Notes: generated from the sequence alone by a model not told the origin. Shown: positions 1-7,262, counted from the first letter of the stretch. The stretch is 16,424 nt of DNA from an uncultured bacterium (GCA_905215615.1 CAJMQM010000018.1:1-16424), one strand, 5' to 3'. A program made the numbers and translations.

Positions 1-1562
1 GTTTTTTCACTGTTATATAATAAGCTTTCTGCATTGTTTTTAACTTCGATTTCTTCTTTCTTTTTCTTATCTTCTGCAGCATGTGCTTCTGCATCTTTTA
101 CTGCTTTTTCAATATCTTCATCAGAAAGATTTGTTGATGCTGTTATTGACACATTTTGTTCATTTCCTGTTGCCATATCTTTTGCAGATACATGTACTAT
201 ACCGTTTGCATCTATATCAAATGTAACTTCAATTTGTGGTACTCCACGTGGTGCTGCTGGAATTCCTGTTAATTGGAATCTTCCTAAAGTTTTGTTATAT
301 GCTGCCATGTCTCTTTCACCTTGTAATACGTGAATTTCAACACTTGTTTGTCCGTCAGCTGCTGTAGAGAATATTTGTGATTTCTTTGTTGGTATTGTTG
401 TGTTTCTTTCAATTAATTTTGTAAATACTCCACCTAATGTTTCAATACCTAATGATAATGGTGTTACATCAAGTAATACTAAGTCTTTTACATCTCCTGA
501 AAGAACTCCACCTTGAATTGCTGCACCAATTGCAACACACTCATCTGGGTTAATTCCCTTGTCTGGATCTTTTCCTGTTATTTTCTTAACTGCTTCTTGT
601 ACAGCTGGAACTCTTGTAGAACCACCAACTAATAATATTTTGTGTAAATCATTTGCTGTAATTCCTGCATCTTTCATTGCTTGTTCTACTGGAATTCTTG
701 TTGCATCTATTAAGTCGCTAATTAATTCTTCAAATTTAGCTCTTGTTAATGTAACATCTAAGTGTTTTGGTCCATTAGCGTCTGCTGTAATAAATGGTAA
801 GTTAATTTGTGTTTGTTGCATACCAGAAAGCTCTATTTTAGCTTTTTCTGCTGCTTCTTTTAGTCTTTGCATTGCCATTTTGTCTGTTTTTAAATCTATA
901 CCATTTGATTTTTTGAATTCATCTACTAAATAGTTTATTATTCTCTCATCAAAATCGTCTCCACCTAAGTGTGTATTACCGTTTGTAGCTAAAACTTCAA
1001 ATACTCCGTCTCCAATATCTAGTATAGAAACATCAAATGTTCCTCCACCTAAGTCATATACCATTATTTTTTGGTCTTGGTCTTCTTTGTCCATACCAAA
1101 TGCTAAAGCTGCTGCTGTTGGCTCATTTATAATTCTTAAAACTTCAAGTCCTGCTATTTTTCCTGCATCTTTTGTTGCTTGTCTTTGGCTATCGCTAAAG
1201 TATGCTGGAACTGTAATAACAGCTTGTGTTACTTTTTGTCCTAAATAATTTTCTGCATCTGTTTTTAATTTTTGTAATACCATTGCAGAAATTTCTTGTG
1301 GTGAAAAAGATTCACCTTCTATTTTTACTTTTTCTGCTGTTCCCATTTTTCTTTTTATAGAAATAACTGTATTATCTGGGTTTGTAACAGCTTGACGTTT
1401 TGCAATTTGTCCTACTAGTCTTTCTCCATTTTTTGAAAATGCTACTACAGATGGTGTTGTTCTATTTCCTTCTGCGTTTGGAATTACAACTGGCTCTCCA
1501 CCTTCCATAACAGCAACACATGAATTTGTTGTTCCTAAGTCAATACCTATAATTTTTCCCAT
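1..1562 (-). CDS. dnaK: Molecular chaperone DnaK (Hsp70), 3' end beyond the left edge
   Basis: DnaK is the cytosolic ATP-driven chaperone that binds unfolded peptides and cycles with DnaJ and GrpE. The first 520 residues are visible; the family is about 610-620 long, so only the C-terminal lid is missing. The start is an ATG preceded by an AAGGAAG ribosome-binding site. The nucleotide-binding domain has GIDLGTTNSC at residues 6-15, IINEPTAAALAFG at 144-156, DLGGGTFD at 170-177 and LVGGSTRVP at 311-319. The interdomain linker LVLLDVTPLS lies at 361-370, followed by the peptide-binding domain with GRFQLTGIPAAPRGVPQ near 427-443. The N-terminal domain is of the compact Gram-positive type. It is the third gene of hrcA-grpE-dnaK, and dnaJ would be expected next, outside the window. 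No CIRCE lies directly upstream, so I infer control from the hrcA promoter, perhaps with an internal promoter in the 185-nt gap. Confidence 0.98.
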   Translation of the reverse strand, partial: MGKIIGIDLGTTNSCVAVMEGGEPVVIPNAEGNRTTPSVVAFSKNGERLVGQIAKRQAVTNPDNTVISIKRKMGTAEKVKIEGESFSPQEISAMVLQKLKTDAENYLGQKVTQAVITVPAYFSDSQRQATKDAGKIAGLEVLRIINEPTAAALAFGMDKEDQDQKIMVYDLGGGTFDVSILDIGDGVFEVLATNGNTHLGGDDFDERIINYLVDEFKKSNGIDLKTDKMAMQRLKEAAEKAKIELSGMQQTQINLPFITADANGPKHLDVTLTRAKFEELISDLIDATRIPVEQAMKDAGITANDLHKILLVGGSTRVPAVQEAVKKITGKDPDKGINPDECVAIGAAIQGGVLSGDVKDLVLLDVTPLSLGIETLGGVFTKLIERNTTIPTKKSQIFSTAADGQTSVEIHVLQGERDMAAYNKTLGRFQLTGIPAAPRGVPQIEVTFDIDANGIVHVSAKDMATGNEQNVSITASTNLSDEDIEKAVKDAEAHAAEDKKKKEEIEVKNNAESLLYNSEK

Positions 1563-1598
1563 AATTAAAATCTTCCTTTCTCTATACACAAAAGTTTT

Positions 1599-1662
1599 GG
1601 CGAATATAAAATTTATATTTTTTATTAAAATCTATACCAAATATATAAGCAATATTCTCGCC
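1599..1662 (-). repeat. Imperfect inverted repeat in the grpE-dnaK gap
   Basis: The 185-nt gap 1563-1747 is very AT-rich but holds one GC-containing inverted repeat: GGCGAATA at 1599-1606 (plus strand) faces TATTCTCGCC at 1653-1662, with a two-base bulge and a loop of about 46 nt that is nearly all A/T. In the minus-strand transcript it lies in the dnaK leader and ends about 20 nt before the ribosome-binding site. It could be an mRNA processing or stabilising structure. On the plus strand it is followed by TTTTTT, so it also resembles a weak plus-strand terminator. I could not settle on a clear internal promoter for dnaK here. Confidence 0.35.
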
Positions 1663-1747
1663 TTTTTTCGCTTATATAAAATTAAAAACAATTTTTTAAT
1701 ATGCTTATTAATGAAACCATTATTTATATTATAACTTATGTTTTCCA

Positions 1748-2305
1748 TTAATTTGCTACAATAACCATAGAGTGCCTAATAACTTTATTGCCTATCATGT
1801 AGCCCTTTCTAAATTCTTCTTTTATTTCTTTTTCTCCTAAGTTTTCGTCTACAACTGAGCTTACAGCTTCATGTAGTTCTGGGTCAAATGTTTTTCCTAC
1901 TGTTTCTATTTCTTTAACTCCTTTTGAAGATAAAACATCTTTAAATTGTTGTAGCATAAGTTCTACACCTTTTTTATATTCTTCGTCTTTTGTTTCAGCA
2001 TTTACTGCTTTTTCTAAATTGTCTAGTACTGGTAAAAATGAAGATACAATTTCTGAAATTATTGAATCATATAGAGTTTCTCTTTCTTTTGCACTTCTTT
2101 TTTTGTAGTTTTCAAACTCTGCCATAATTCTTTTATATCTGTCGTCTTTTTCTTCTATATCTGCCTTCATAGTTGCTATTTGCTTTTTTAATTCTATAAT
2201 ATCATCTGCTTTATTTTTCATATTTTCTTTTTCCATTTGTATCTCTTCCTTTTCTAAATCTTCCTTATTTTCCAATTCTTTTACCACCTTTCGCCTATTT
2301 TTCAT
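1748..2305 (-). CDS. grpE: Nucleotide exchange factor GrpE
   Basis: GrpE releases ADP from DnaK and so completes the chaperone cycle. The 185-residue product has a charged, Lys/Glu-rich N-terminal third and a long coiled-coil helix (about residues 30-95). The conserved C-terminal beta domain follows, with FDPELHEAVS near 143-152 and KGYMIGNKVIRHSMVIVAN at the end. The length is normal for Firmicutes. The ATG used here overlaps the hrcA stop region by 11 bp but has no ribosome-binding site. An in-frame TTG at codon 11 (position 2275) has AAAGGTGG eight bases upstream and is an attractive alternative, giving 175 residues. The N-terminus is not conserved, so homology cannot decide. The overlap implies translational coupling to the 3' end of hrcA, which remains open despite the hrcA frameshift. 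Confidence 0.96.
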   Translation of the reverse strand: MKNRRKVVKELENKEDLEKEEIQMEKENMKNKADDIIELKKQIATMKADIEEKDDRYKRIMAEFENYKKRSAKERETLYDSIISEIVSSFLPVLDNLEKAVNAETKDEEYKKGVELMLQQFKDVLSSKGVKEIETVGKTFDPELHEAVSSVVDENLGEKEIKEEFRKGYMIGNKVIRHSMVIVAN

Positions 2306-3300
2306 TTAATTTTTTACTAATGTATTTCATAACTGAAATTACTTTTGAGTAATCCATCCTCTTTGGTCCTATAATACCTATTGTACCCAAGTCTTTATCT
2401 TTGTATTTGTGTTTAAAAGTTACTATACTAAAGTCTTGTAAGTCTTTATTTTTACTTTCATCGCCTATATAAACATTAATATCATTGGCGAAGCCTGTAT
2501 TTAATAAATCAAGTACAATTTCTTTCGTATCTATAAGGTTTATAAATCTTTTAGCAACATCTAAACTTTTAAATTCTGGTAAGTCAAATATTCTATTTGT
2601 ACCATCTAAATATATTTTGTCTGATTCATTAACAACTTTATTTAGTTGTTCTAGCACTGGTTTTATAACTTTAATACTATAATCCATTTGTGAAAATATA
2701 TATTGTTTAAGTGGCTGATTTATTTCTTCTAAAAGCTTTCCTTTTAATTTATTATTAAAAATGTAATTTAATGTTTCTACCTGTTCTTCGTTTATATCTT
2801 CGTCAAATTTAATTATTGTTTCTTTTACCATGCCATTTTCTGTTAAAATAACTGCCATTAGCATCCTTGTGCCTAATAAAACAAATTTTATTTCTTGAAT
2901 TCTTTGTTCTTCTGCTCTTGGTCCTATAGCAACTGATGTATAATGTGTTACTTCAGATAGAGTTTGGCTAGTTATTTTAGTTAAATCTTCTATTTCATTA
3001 ACTTTTGTAGATAATTTTGACTGAATATATTTTATTTCTTCTAAACTAATGTTATCGTCTTTTATTAATTCGTTAACATATAGCCTATACCCTAAAGCAG
3101 ATGGTATTCTACCACTTGAAGTATGTGTTTTTTCTATGTACCCTGCCTTTTCTAGGTCTGCCATTTCGTTCCTGATTGTTGCACTACTAAAGTCTAATCC
3201 ATATTTTAAAACAATACTTCCGTGAGCTTACTGGTTCTGCTGTATTAATATATTCATCTACAATTGCTTGCAGAATCTTTCGTTTTCTTTGATTTAACAT
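2295..3300 (-). pseudogene. hrcA: Heat-shock repressor HrcA, split by a one-base frameshift
   Basis: HrcA is the winged-helix repressor that binds CIRCE operators and, with GroEL, shuts off the dnaK and groE operons. Reading starts at ATG 3300 behind AAGGTGAT and gives an HrcA N-terminus (MLNQRKRKILQAIVDEYINT...EPVSS, residues 1-26). It then leaves frame and meets TAG at 3187-3189, after 37 codons. From 3221 the next frame continues as GSIVLKYGLDFSSATIRNE and then 289 further residues with HTSSGRIPSALGYRLYV, ending at 2295. Removing one base near 3220-3224 (the C in TCACGG, minus strand) would restore a 334-residue protein, normal for the family. The break lies inside the DNA-binding domain, and the long downstream ORF alone would lack the first helices. 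It may be a true mutation or a sequence error. The site is not a homopolymer. Everything else in the gene looks intact. Confidence 0.9.
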
Positions 3301-3316
3301 ATTATCACCTTATTTT

Positions 3317-3343
3317 TTAGCACTCATATTAATTGACTGCTAA
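3317..3343. promoter_or_regulatory. CIRCE operator (HrcA binding site)
   Basis: The plus strand reads TTAGCACTC, nine bases, then GACTGCTAA. The CIRCE consensus is TTAGCACTC-N9-GAGTGCTAA, so 17 of 18 arm positions match with exact spacing. It lies between the predicted hrcA transcription start (about 3345) and the hrcA ATG at 3300, the usual place for autoregulation of the hrcA-grpE-dnaK operon. The only mismatch is in the right arm. Confidence 0.95.
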
Positions 3344-3351
3344 CTTCATAT

Positions 3352-3380
3352 ATATTATAACCAATTTTAGCAATTGTCAA
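3352..3380 (-). promoter_or_regulatory. Predicted sigma-A promoter of hrcA-grpE-dnaK
   Basis: On the minus strand a perfect TTGACA -35 (3375-3380) is followed after 17 bases by TAATAT (3352-3357). An overlapping TATAAT (3354-3359) sits at 15-base spacing. Transcription would begin near 3345, directly ahead of the CIRCE at 3317-3343, so the promoter is bracketed by the two CIRCE-type repeats. Confidence 0.75.
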
Positions 3381-3393
3381 TACATATTGCTAA
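3367..3393. promoter_or_regulatory. Second, degenerate CIRCE-like inverted repeat over the -35 region
   Basis: TTAGCAATT, nine bases, then TATTGCTAA has the same length and spacing as CIRCE and matches 7 of 9 consensus positions in each arm. The symmetry extends outward (TTTTAGCAAT at 3365-3374 against ATTGCTAAAA at 3386-3395, a perfect 10-bp inverted repeat). Its centre overlaps the predicted -35 hexamer of the hrcA promoter. It may be a second, weaker HrcA site or the site of another regulator; this is inferred from geometry only. Confidence 0.5.
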
Positions 3394-3506
3394 AAATTGT
3401 GTGAATTTTATGTGAACGTAAAATTAATTTTTTATTTAGTTCTATTGTATATTTTACAAATAAATATTCTATTTCTATAAAGCTAAATTTACATTATTTT
3501 AACATG

Positions 3507-3542
3507 AAAGAAACCGCCAGCTATACAGCTAGCGGTTTCTTT
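3507..3542 (-). terminator. Intrinsic terminator of the small membrane-protein gene
   Basis: A stem of about 16 bp with a four-base loop lies 10 nt after the stop codon at 3553. Its arms contain GAAACCGC and GCGGTTTC. The single position that mismatches in plus-strand RNA (C against A) becomes a U-G wobble in minus-strand RNA, favouring termination of the minus-strand gene. The U tract is short and interrupted (TTTCTTT). It ends the cassette before the hrcA promoter. Confidence 0.75.
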
Positions 3543-3552
3543 GCGGTTGTTA

Positions 3553-3930
3553 TTACTCTTCCTCCTCTTCTTCGTATTCATCGTCCTCTTTGCCTTTTTC
3601 CATAACCATCCTGCCAAATACGACTGCAGCTGCTGTTGCAATCATAAATCCAATGGTCTTTACAATGAAAAACCAGTGGAACGATGCAAACAAGTCTCCC
3701 AAGACGGAGATTAGCAGATAAGTAGCAAGTCCTACAAGGAACCCCATGAAAAGGGTGCTCGGGGCATCGCCATTTCTGCCTTTCCCAGTACTCGCTAGGA
3801 GAGCAGCTGCCGTCATTACCATAGCGTAAATGAAAATTACCAAATTGGTAATTACACCAACGCTAAGTAATACTCCAAAGATGAAGCTCGCGAAGCTAGG
3901 GATGATGATGTTGTAAATCAATTTCCGCAT
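3553..3930 (-). CDS. Small four-helix membrane protein, function unknown, foreign composition
   Basis: I do not recognise this 125-residue protein. It shows four hydrophobic segments at about residues 7-27, 29-47, 59-78 and 86-107. A short polar loop (STGKGRNGDAPS) lies between the second and third, and the C-terminus is strongly acidic (EDDEYEEEEEE). This size and layout would fit a holin-like or accessory membrane protein, but no motif proves it. I chose ATG 3930 because GGAGG sits eight bases upstream; the in-frame TTG at 3945 would place that site inside the gene. By hand count GC is about 43-45%, against about 27% in hemW next to it, with codons such as CTG, CGG and GTC that are scarce nearby. 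It has its own promoter and terminator and separates hemW from hrcA, genes usually adjacent. I infer recent horizontal acquisition. Confidence 0.85.
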   Translation of the reverse strand: MRKLIYNIIIPSFASFIFGVLLSVGVITNLVIFIYAMVMTAAALLASTGKGRNGDAPSTLFMGFLVGLATYLLISVLGDLFASFHWFFIVKTIGFMIATAAAVVFGRMVMEKGKEDDEYEEEEEE

Positions 3931-3988
3931 GTCTTTTCCCTCCAAAAGATTGGTATTTTATATAAAATAGCACATGACTATTAAATAT

Positions 3989-4017
3989 ATTTTATCATAT
4001 TTTATGTTAATTTTCAA
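3989..4017 (-). promoter_or_regulatory. Predicted sigma-A promoter of the small membrane-protein gene
   Basis: On the minus strand TTGAAA (4012-4017) is followed after 17 bases by TAAAAT (3989-3994). Transcription would begin near 3982, giving a leader of about 50 nt before ATG 3930. The stretch 4018-4112 between this promoter and the hemW stop is AT-rich, and I see no clear hemW terminator in it. Confidence 0.5.
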
Positions 4018-4112
4018 ATTCAGTAAGGCTAATGCATATTTCCCTTAATATGTATAATTTAAAGCTGTAACATTTATTTTTTATAGAATTACTTTTTTCT
4101 ATTACTACATAA

Positions 4113-5327
4113 TTACACAAATTCTTCCCATACTAAATTGGCTAAGTCTATTCCTTTATTGGTAAGTTTTATATAATCTCCATCTATTTCTATTAGTTCT
4201 TCATTTACCAATTTTTCTAGTTCTTCTTTGAATACATATATTGGATTTGCTGCAAATTTTTCTTTAAAATCTTGTATACACACTCCATCTATTTTTCTTA
4301 ATCCTAACATCATATATTCTTTTACTTTCATATTATGTGTTTGTTTTTCATGGAATACAAAATTATCTACTTCTTTATCATTTTCATAATTTTCTATATA
4401 TTTTTCTAAATTATCTATATTTGAATACCTTACTCCATTTGTATATGAGTGTGCAGAAGCTCCAAAACCTATATATTCTTTTTGATTCCAACAATCTAAA
4501 TTATGTTTGGACTCATACCCATTTTTTGCAAAGTTAGATATTTCATAATGTTTGTAACTATTTTTTTCTAATATTTTCTTTACTTTCCAGTACATATTTC
4601 TTTCTTCTTCATCTTCTGGTAAGTTTAATTTTCCGCTTCTAACCTTCTCTTCTAGTACTGTTCCTTCTTCTAATATTAAAGAATATACCGAAAGATGCTC
4701 TAACCCCAATTTAATTAAACTATTAACAGATTTTTCTACATCTTCAATTGTTTGTTTTGGGAGTCCTATAATTAAGTCTGCATTTATATTTTTAAACCCT
4801 ACTTTTCTTGCCAAAGAATATGTATTTATAAAATCATTATATGTATGAATTCTTCCTATTTCTTTTAATAATTCATCATTTGTAGTTTGAAGCCCTATGC
4901 TTAATCTATTAACTCCTGCCTCAAAATAATTTTTTAATTTTTTTTCATCTAATGTACCTGGATTTACTTCTAAAGTTATTTCAATATTATTACTTAATTT
5001 AAAATATTGTTTTATTGTATTTAGTATTTTTACTATATATTTGCTATCAATAAAAGAAGGAGTACCTCCTCCTATATAAATTGTGTTTACATTAAATAAA
5101 CTGTCAAGATTATTTTCATAATCCATCCTATTTCCTTCGGCTACATCTATTATTTCTTTAATTAAAACATTTACATACCTATCTATTAAATTTTTTTTAT
5201 TTGCATATGATATAAAATCACAGTAGTAGCATTTTTGCTTACAAAATGGTATGTGCACATAAATTCCTATATCTTTTATTTTATTGCTCGCCATATATTG
5301 TAATATTTTGCATGATATTTTAACCAT
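4113..5327 (-). CDS. hemW: HemW, radical SAM haem chaperone (HemN-like)
   Basis: HemW is a radical SAM protein related to oxygen-independent coproporphyrinogen III oxidase (HemN) but believed to act as a haem chaperone. The 404-residue product carries the 4Fe-4S motif CxxxCxxC at C29, C33 and C36 (HIPFCKQKCYYCDF), the GGGTPS glycine motif near residue 88 and the C-terminal HemN winged-helix region. The start is ATG 5327 behind AAAGGAG, though spacing is only three bases; the frame stays open 19 codons further upstream without a better site, and ATG 5294 lacks one. The family motif HNxxYW reads HNLDCW here (H275 onward), so the tyrosine is a cysteine. HemW commonly precedes hrcA in Firmicutes, and here the foreign cassette intervenes. 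A 71-nt gap separates it from whiA. Confidence 0.94.
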   Translation of the reverse strand: MVKISCKILQYMASNKIKDIGIYVHIPFCKQKCYYCDFISYANKKNLIDRYVNVLIKEIIDVAEGNRMDYENNLDSLFNVNTIYIGGGTPSFIDSKYIVKILNTIKQYFKLSNNIEITLEVNPGTLDEKKLKNYFEAGVNRLSIGLQTTNDELLKEIGRIHTYNDFINTYSLARKVGFKNINADLIIGLPKQTIEDVEKSVNSLIKLGLEHLSVYSLILEEGTVLEEKVRSGKLNLPEDEEERNMYWKVKKILEKNSYKHYEISNFAKNGYESKHNLDCWNQKEYIGFGASAHSYTNGVRYSNIDNLEKYIENYENDKEVDNFVFHEKQTHNMKVKEYMMLGLRKIDGVCIQDFKEKFAANPIYVFKEELEKLVNEELIEIDGDYIKLTNKGIDLANLVWEEFV

Positions 5328-5398
5328 GCACTCCTTTCTATATTTTATGTTTAACTTATAGAGTTTTATATATATTTTTAGCAACCTTGTATGTTTTT

Positions 5399-6274
5399 CT
5401 ATTTTATTTCTTCTGCAATTTTTTCAATTGTTTTTAACCTATGGTTAACTCCAGATTTACCTATAGGATTTTTTAATAATTTTCCTAATTCTACTAATGA
5501 CATTTCTGGATTTTTTTCTCTTATTTCTGCTATTTCTTTAAGATTTTCAGGTAATGCATCGAATTTTCCTTTTTGTTTTATTTTATTTATAGCATTTATC
5601 TGTTTTGCGGCAGCAGTAGCTATTTTATTTATATTAGCAGTTTCGCAATTTACTAACCTATTAACAGTATTTCTCATTTCTCTATATACTCTAATGTCTT
5701 CAAATTTTAGTACTGAAGTGTTAGCCCCTATAAAAGCTAAAAATTTAGATATTTCTTCTCCATCTTTTGAATATAGAGTATTTGAATTTTCTAATATTTT
5801 AAACTCTATACTATATTCTTCTAAAATTTCTAATATTAATTTTGCATTTTGCTCTTCTTTAAATAATATTTCTATATGGTACTTGTTCTTTGGATTATTT
5901 ATAGAGCCACTTCCCATAAAGCAACCTCTTACAATTGCTTTTTCTAGCTTTTCTTTTTTGTTTATAAATTCTAAATTATTTAAATATATACCTTTGTTAT
6001 TAAAATTTATTTCTGCTAAGTCTAATTGTTTTACTGTAATAGAATATACTTTTCTTTGTATTTCTATTTTATAGTCCACATAGCCTAAATTACTAAGCAA
6101 TTTTCCAAACCTATTTATATTATATTGATTTTCTGTAGAATACTTTATTATATTTTTTTGCATTTCTATATTAGATGTTATTAAATAGCCTATTAATTCT
6201 GTCTTTACTTCATCTTTATTTGGTAAATTACTTATTTTACTTAATTCTTCTTTTACATCTGATGAAAACGACAT
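5399..6274 (-). CDS. whiA: WhiA, conserved DNA-binding regulator
   Basis: WhiA occurs throughout Gram-positive bacteria. It combines a degenerate homing-endonuclease (LAGLIDADG-like) fold with a C-terminal helix-turn-helix; it controls sporulation genes in Streptomyces and affects cell division and metabolism in Bacillus. The 291-residue product starts MSFSSDVKEEL. It contains the LAGLIDADG-derived stretch RGCFMGSGSINNPKNKYHIE (about residues 116-135) and the conserved RETANINK-like segment (NCETANINK). It ends with the helix-turn-helix NPIGKSGVNHRLKTIEKIAE. The length is slightly below the usual 300-320. ATG 6274 follows AAGGAG at good spacing. In most Firmicutes whiA follows rapZ and yvcK/glmR; here it lies between prmC (56-nt gap) and hemW, so it has left that neighbourhood. 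Confidence 0.95.
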   Translation of the reverse strand: MSFSSDVKEELSKISNLPNKDEVKTELIGYLITSNIEMQKNIIKYSTENQYNINRFGKLLSNLGYVDYKIEIQRKVYSITVKQLDLAEINFNNKGIYLNNLEFINKKEKLEKAIVRGCFMGSGSINNPKNKYHIEILFKEEQNAKLILEILEEYSIEFKILENSNTLYSKDGEEISKFLAFIGANTSVLKFEDIRVYREMRNTVNRLVNCETANINKIATAAAKQINAINKIKQKGKFDALPENLKEIAEIREKNPEMSLVELGKLLKNPIGKSGVNHRLKTIEKIAEEIK

Positions 6275-6330
6275 ATTTTTCTCCTTATATTTTATTATTT
6301 AACATGATAATGAATAATAGTTTTATTGTA

Positions 6331-7173
6331 CTAATTATCTATAATAATAACTCTATCATTTCCGGCTAAGTCTTTTACACATTTTATTTTGCTATAATAT
6401 TTATAAGAATTAAAAATTTCTTTTATCTTTTCTTTTTGATTATAGCCTATTTCTAAAAAAATGCTACCACTTTGTTTTATATAATTTCTAGCATTTTTTA
6501 TAATTGTTTCGTAGAATTTTAGTCCATCTTCTCCACCATCTAGTGCTAATTTAGGCTCTTTTTGCACTTCTTTACTTAAAGTATTTATTACATTACTTTC
6601 TATATATGGTGGATTTGAAACTATTATATCAAACTCTTTTTCTTTTATATTTTTAAACATATCTGAGCATATAAATTTTATATTTACATTGTGACTTTTA
6701 GCATTTCTTTTTGCTACATCTAAGGCTTTTTCGCTTATATCTGAGGCATATATTTCCACATTTTTCAAATATTTGGCAATTGAAATCGCAATTATTCCAC
6801 TTCCTGTGCATAAATCTAGGATTCTTAATTTATTTTCTCTATGTTTTCTAATATATTTTATTACTTCTTCTACCAAAATTTCGGTGTCTGGCTGTGGTAT
6901 TAATACATTTTCATCTACATAAAAATTAAGTCCCATAAATTCTTGTTTATTTGTAATATATTGTATTGGCATACCATTTTCTATTTTTTCTAATAAATTA
7001 TAAAATTGCGTTAATTTGTTTTCTTCTAGCTCTTTTTCTTCGTTTAAAATAATTTGTTCTTTTGGTATTTTAAAAACATATTCTATTAATAGTCTTACTT
7101 TAATACTACTATCTTCAATATTAAGTATTTTTAACCTTTTATTGCTTTCTTTGATTATTTCTTTTAATTTCAT
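6331..7173 (-). CDS. prmC: Peptide chain release factor N5-glutamine methyltransferase PrmC
   Basis: PrmC (HemK) methylates the glutamine of the GGQ motif in RF1 and RF2 using SAM, raising termination efficiency. The 280-residue protein has a helical N-terminal domain (1-90) that recognises the release factor. The loop IPQPDTE at 92-98 follows; the family often has IPRPDTE. The SAM-binding motif I is DLCTGSGI at 120-127, and the catalytic NPPY is at 187-190, with a C-terminal AGNDRVI. The length is typical. The ribosome-binding site is weak (GGAAATAG directly before ATG 7173). A 15-bp palindrome (7184-7198) lies just upstream. It is followed by whiA after 56 nt; prfA, a common neighbour and partner, is not in this window. 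Confidence 0.96.
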   Translation of the reverse strand: MKLKEIIKESNKRLKILNIEDSSIKVRLLIEYVFKIPKEQIILNEEKELEENKLTQFYNLLEKIENGMPIQYITNKQEFMGLNFYVDENVLIPQPDTEILVEEVIKYIRKHRENKLRILDLCTGSGIIAISIAKYLKNVEIYASDISEKALDVAKRNAKSHNVNIKFICSDMFKNIKEKEFDIIVSNPPYIESNVINTLSKEVQKEPKLALDGGEDGLKFYETIIKNARNYIKQSGSIFLEIGYNQKEKIKEIFNSYKYYSKIKCVKDLAGNDRVIIIDN

Positions 7174-7262
7174 CTATTTCCATTAATCTATTAGATTATT
7201 TCCTTTTACAATATATTTAGGTTTTTAGTTGGCTTTACCTATAAACCAGATTATAAATTTTT

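Noticed and set aside
1563..1598. RNA thermometer masking the dnaK ribosome-binding site
   Set aside because: The inverted repeat ends about 20 nt before the AAGGAAG site, and I see no good pairing partner for that site within the leader.
2295..3164. The 289-codon frame as a complete short HrcA
   Set aside because: It would begin inside the DNA-binding domain, lacks a ribosome-binding site, and both the missing N-terminus and bridging residues are encoded directly upstream in two frames; a frameshift explains it better.
3396..3506. Traces of a mobile element around the foreign cassette
   Set aside because: I found no inverted terminal repeats, transposase fragment, integrase, tRNA gene or clear target duplication in the AT-rich flanks. 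Transfer is inferred from composition and position only.
5391..6074. Plus-strand open frame of 227 codons opposite whiA
   Set aside because: It is exactly antisense to whiA, rich in Phe, Ser, Leu and Ile as expected from reverse-strand AT-rich coding DNA, and shows no ribosome-binding site or recognisable domain.
6877..6897. PrmC IPQPDTE in place of IPRPDTE as a possible defect
   Set aside because: The substitution is conservative in this loop, and the SAM and NPPY motifs are intact, so I see no sign of lost function.
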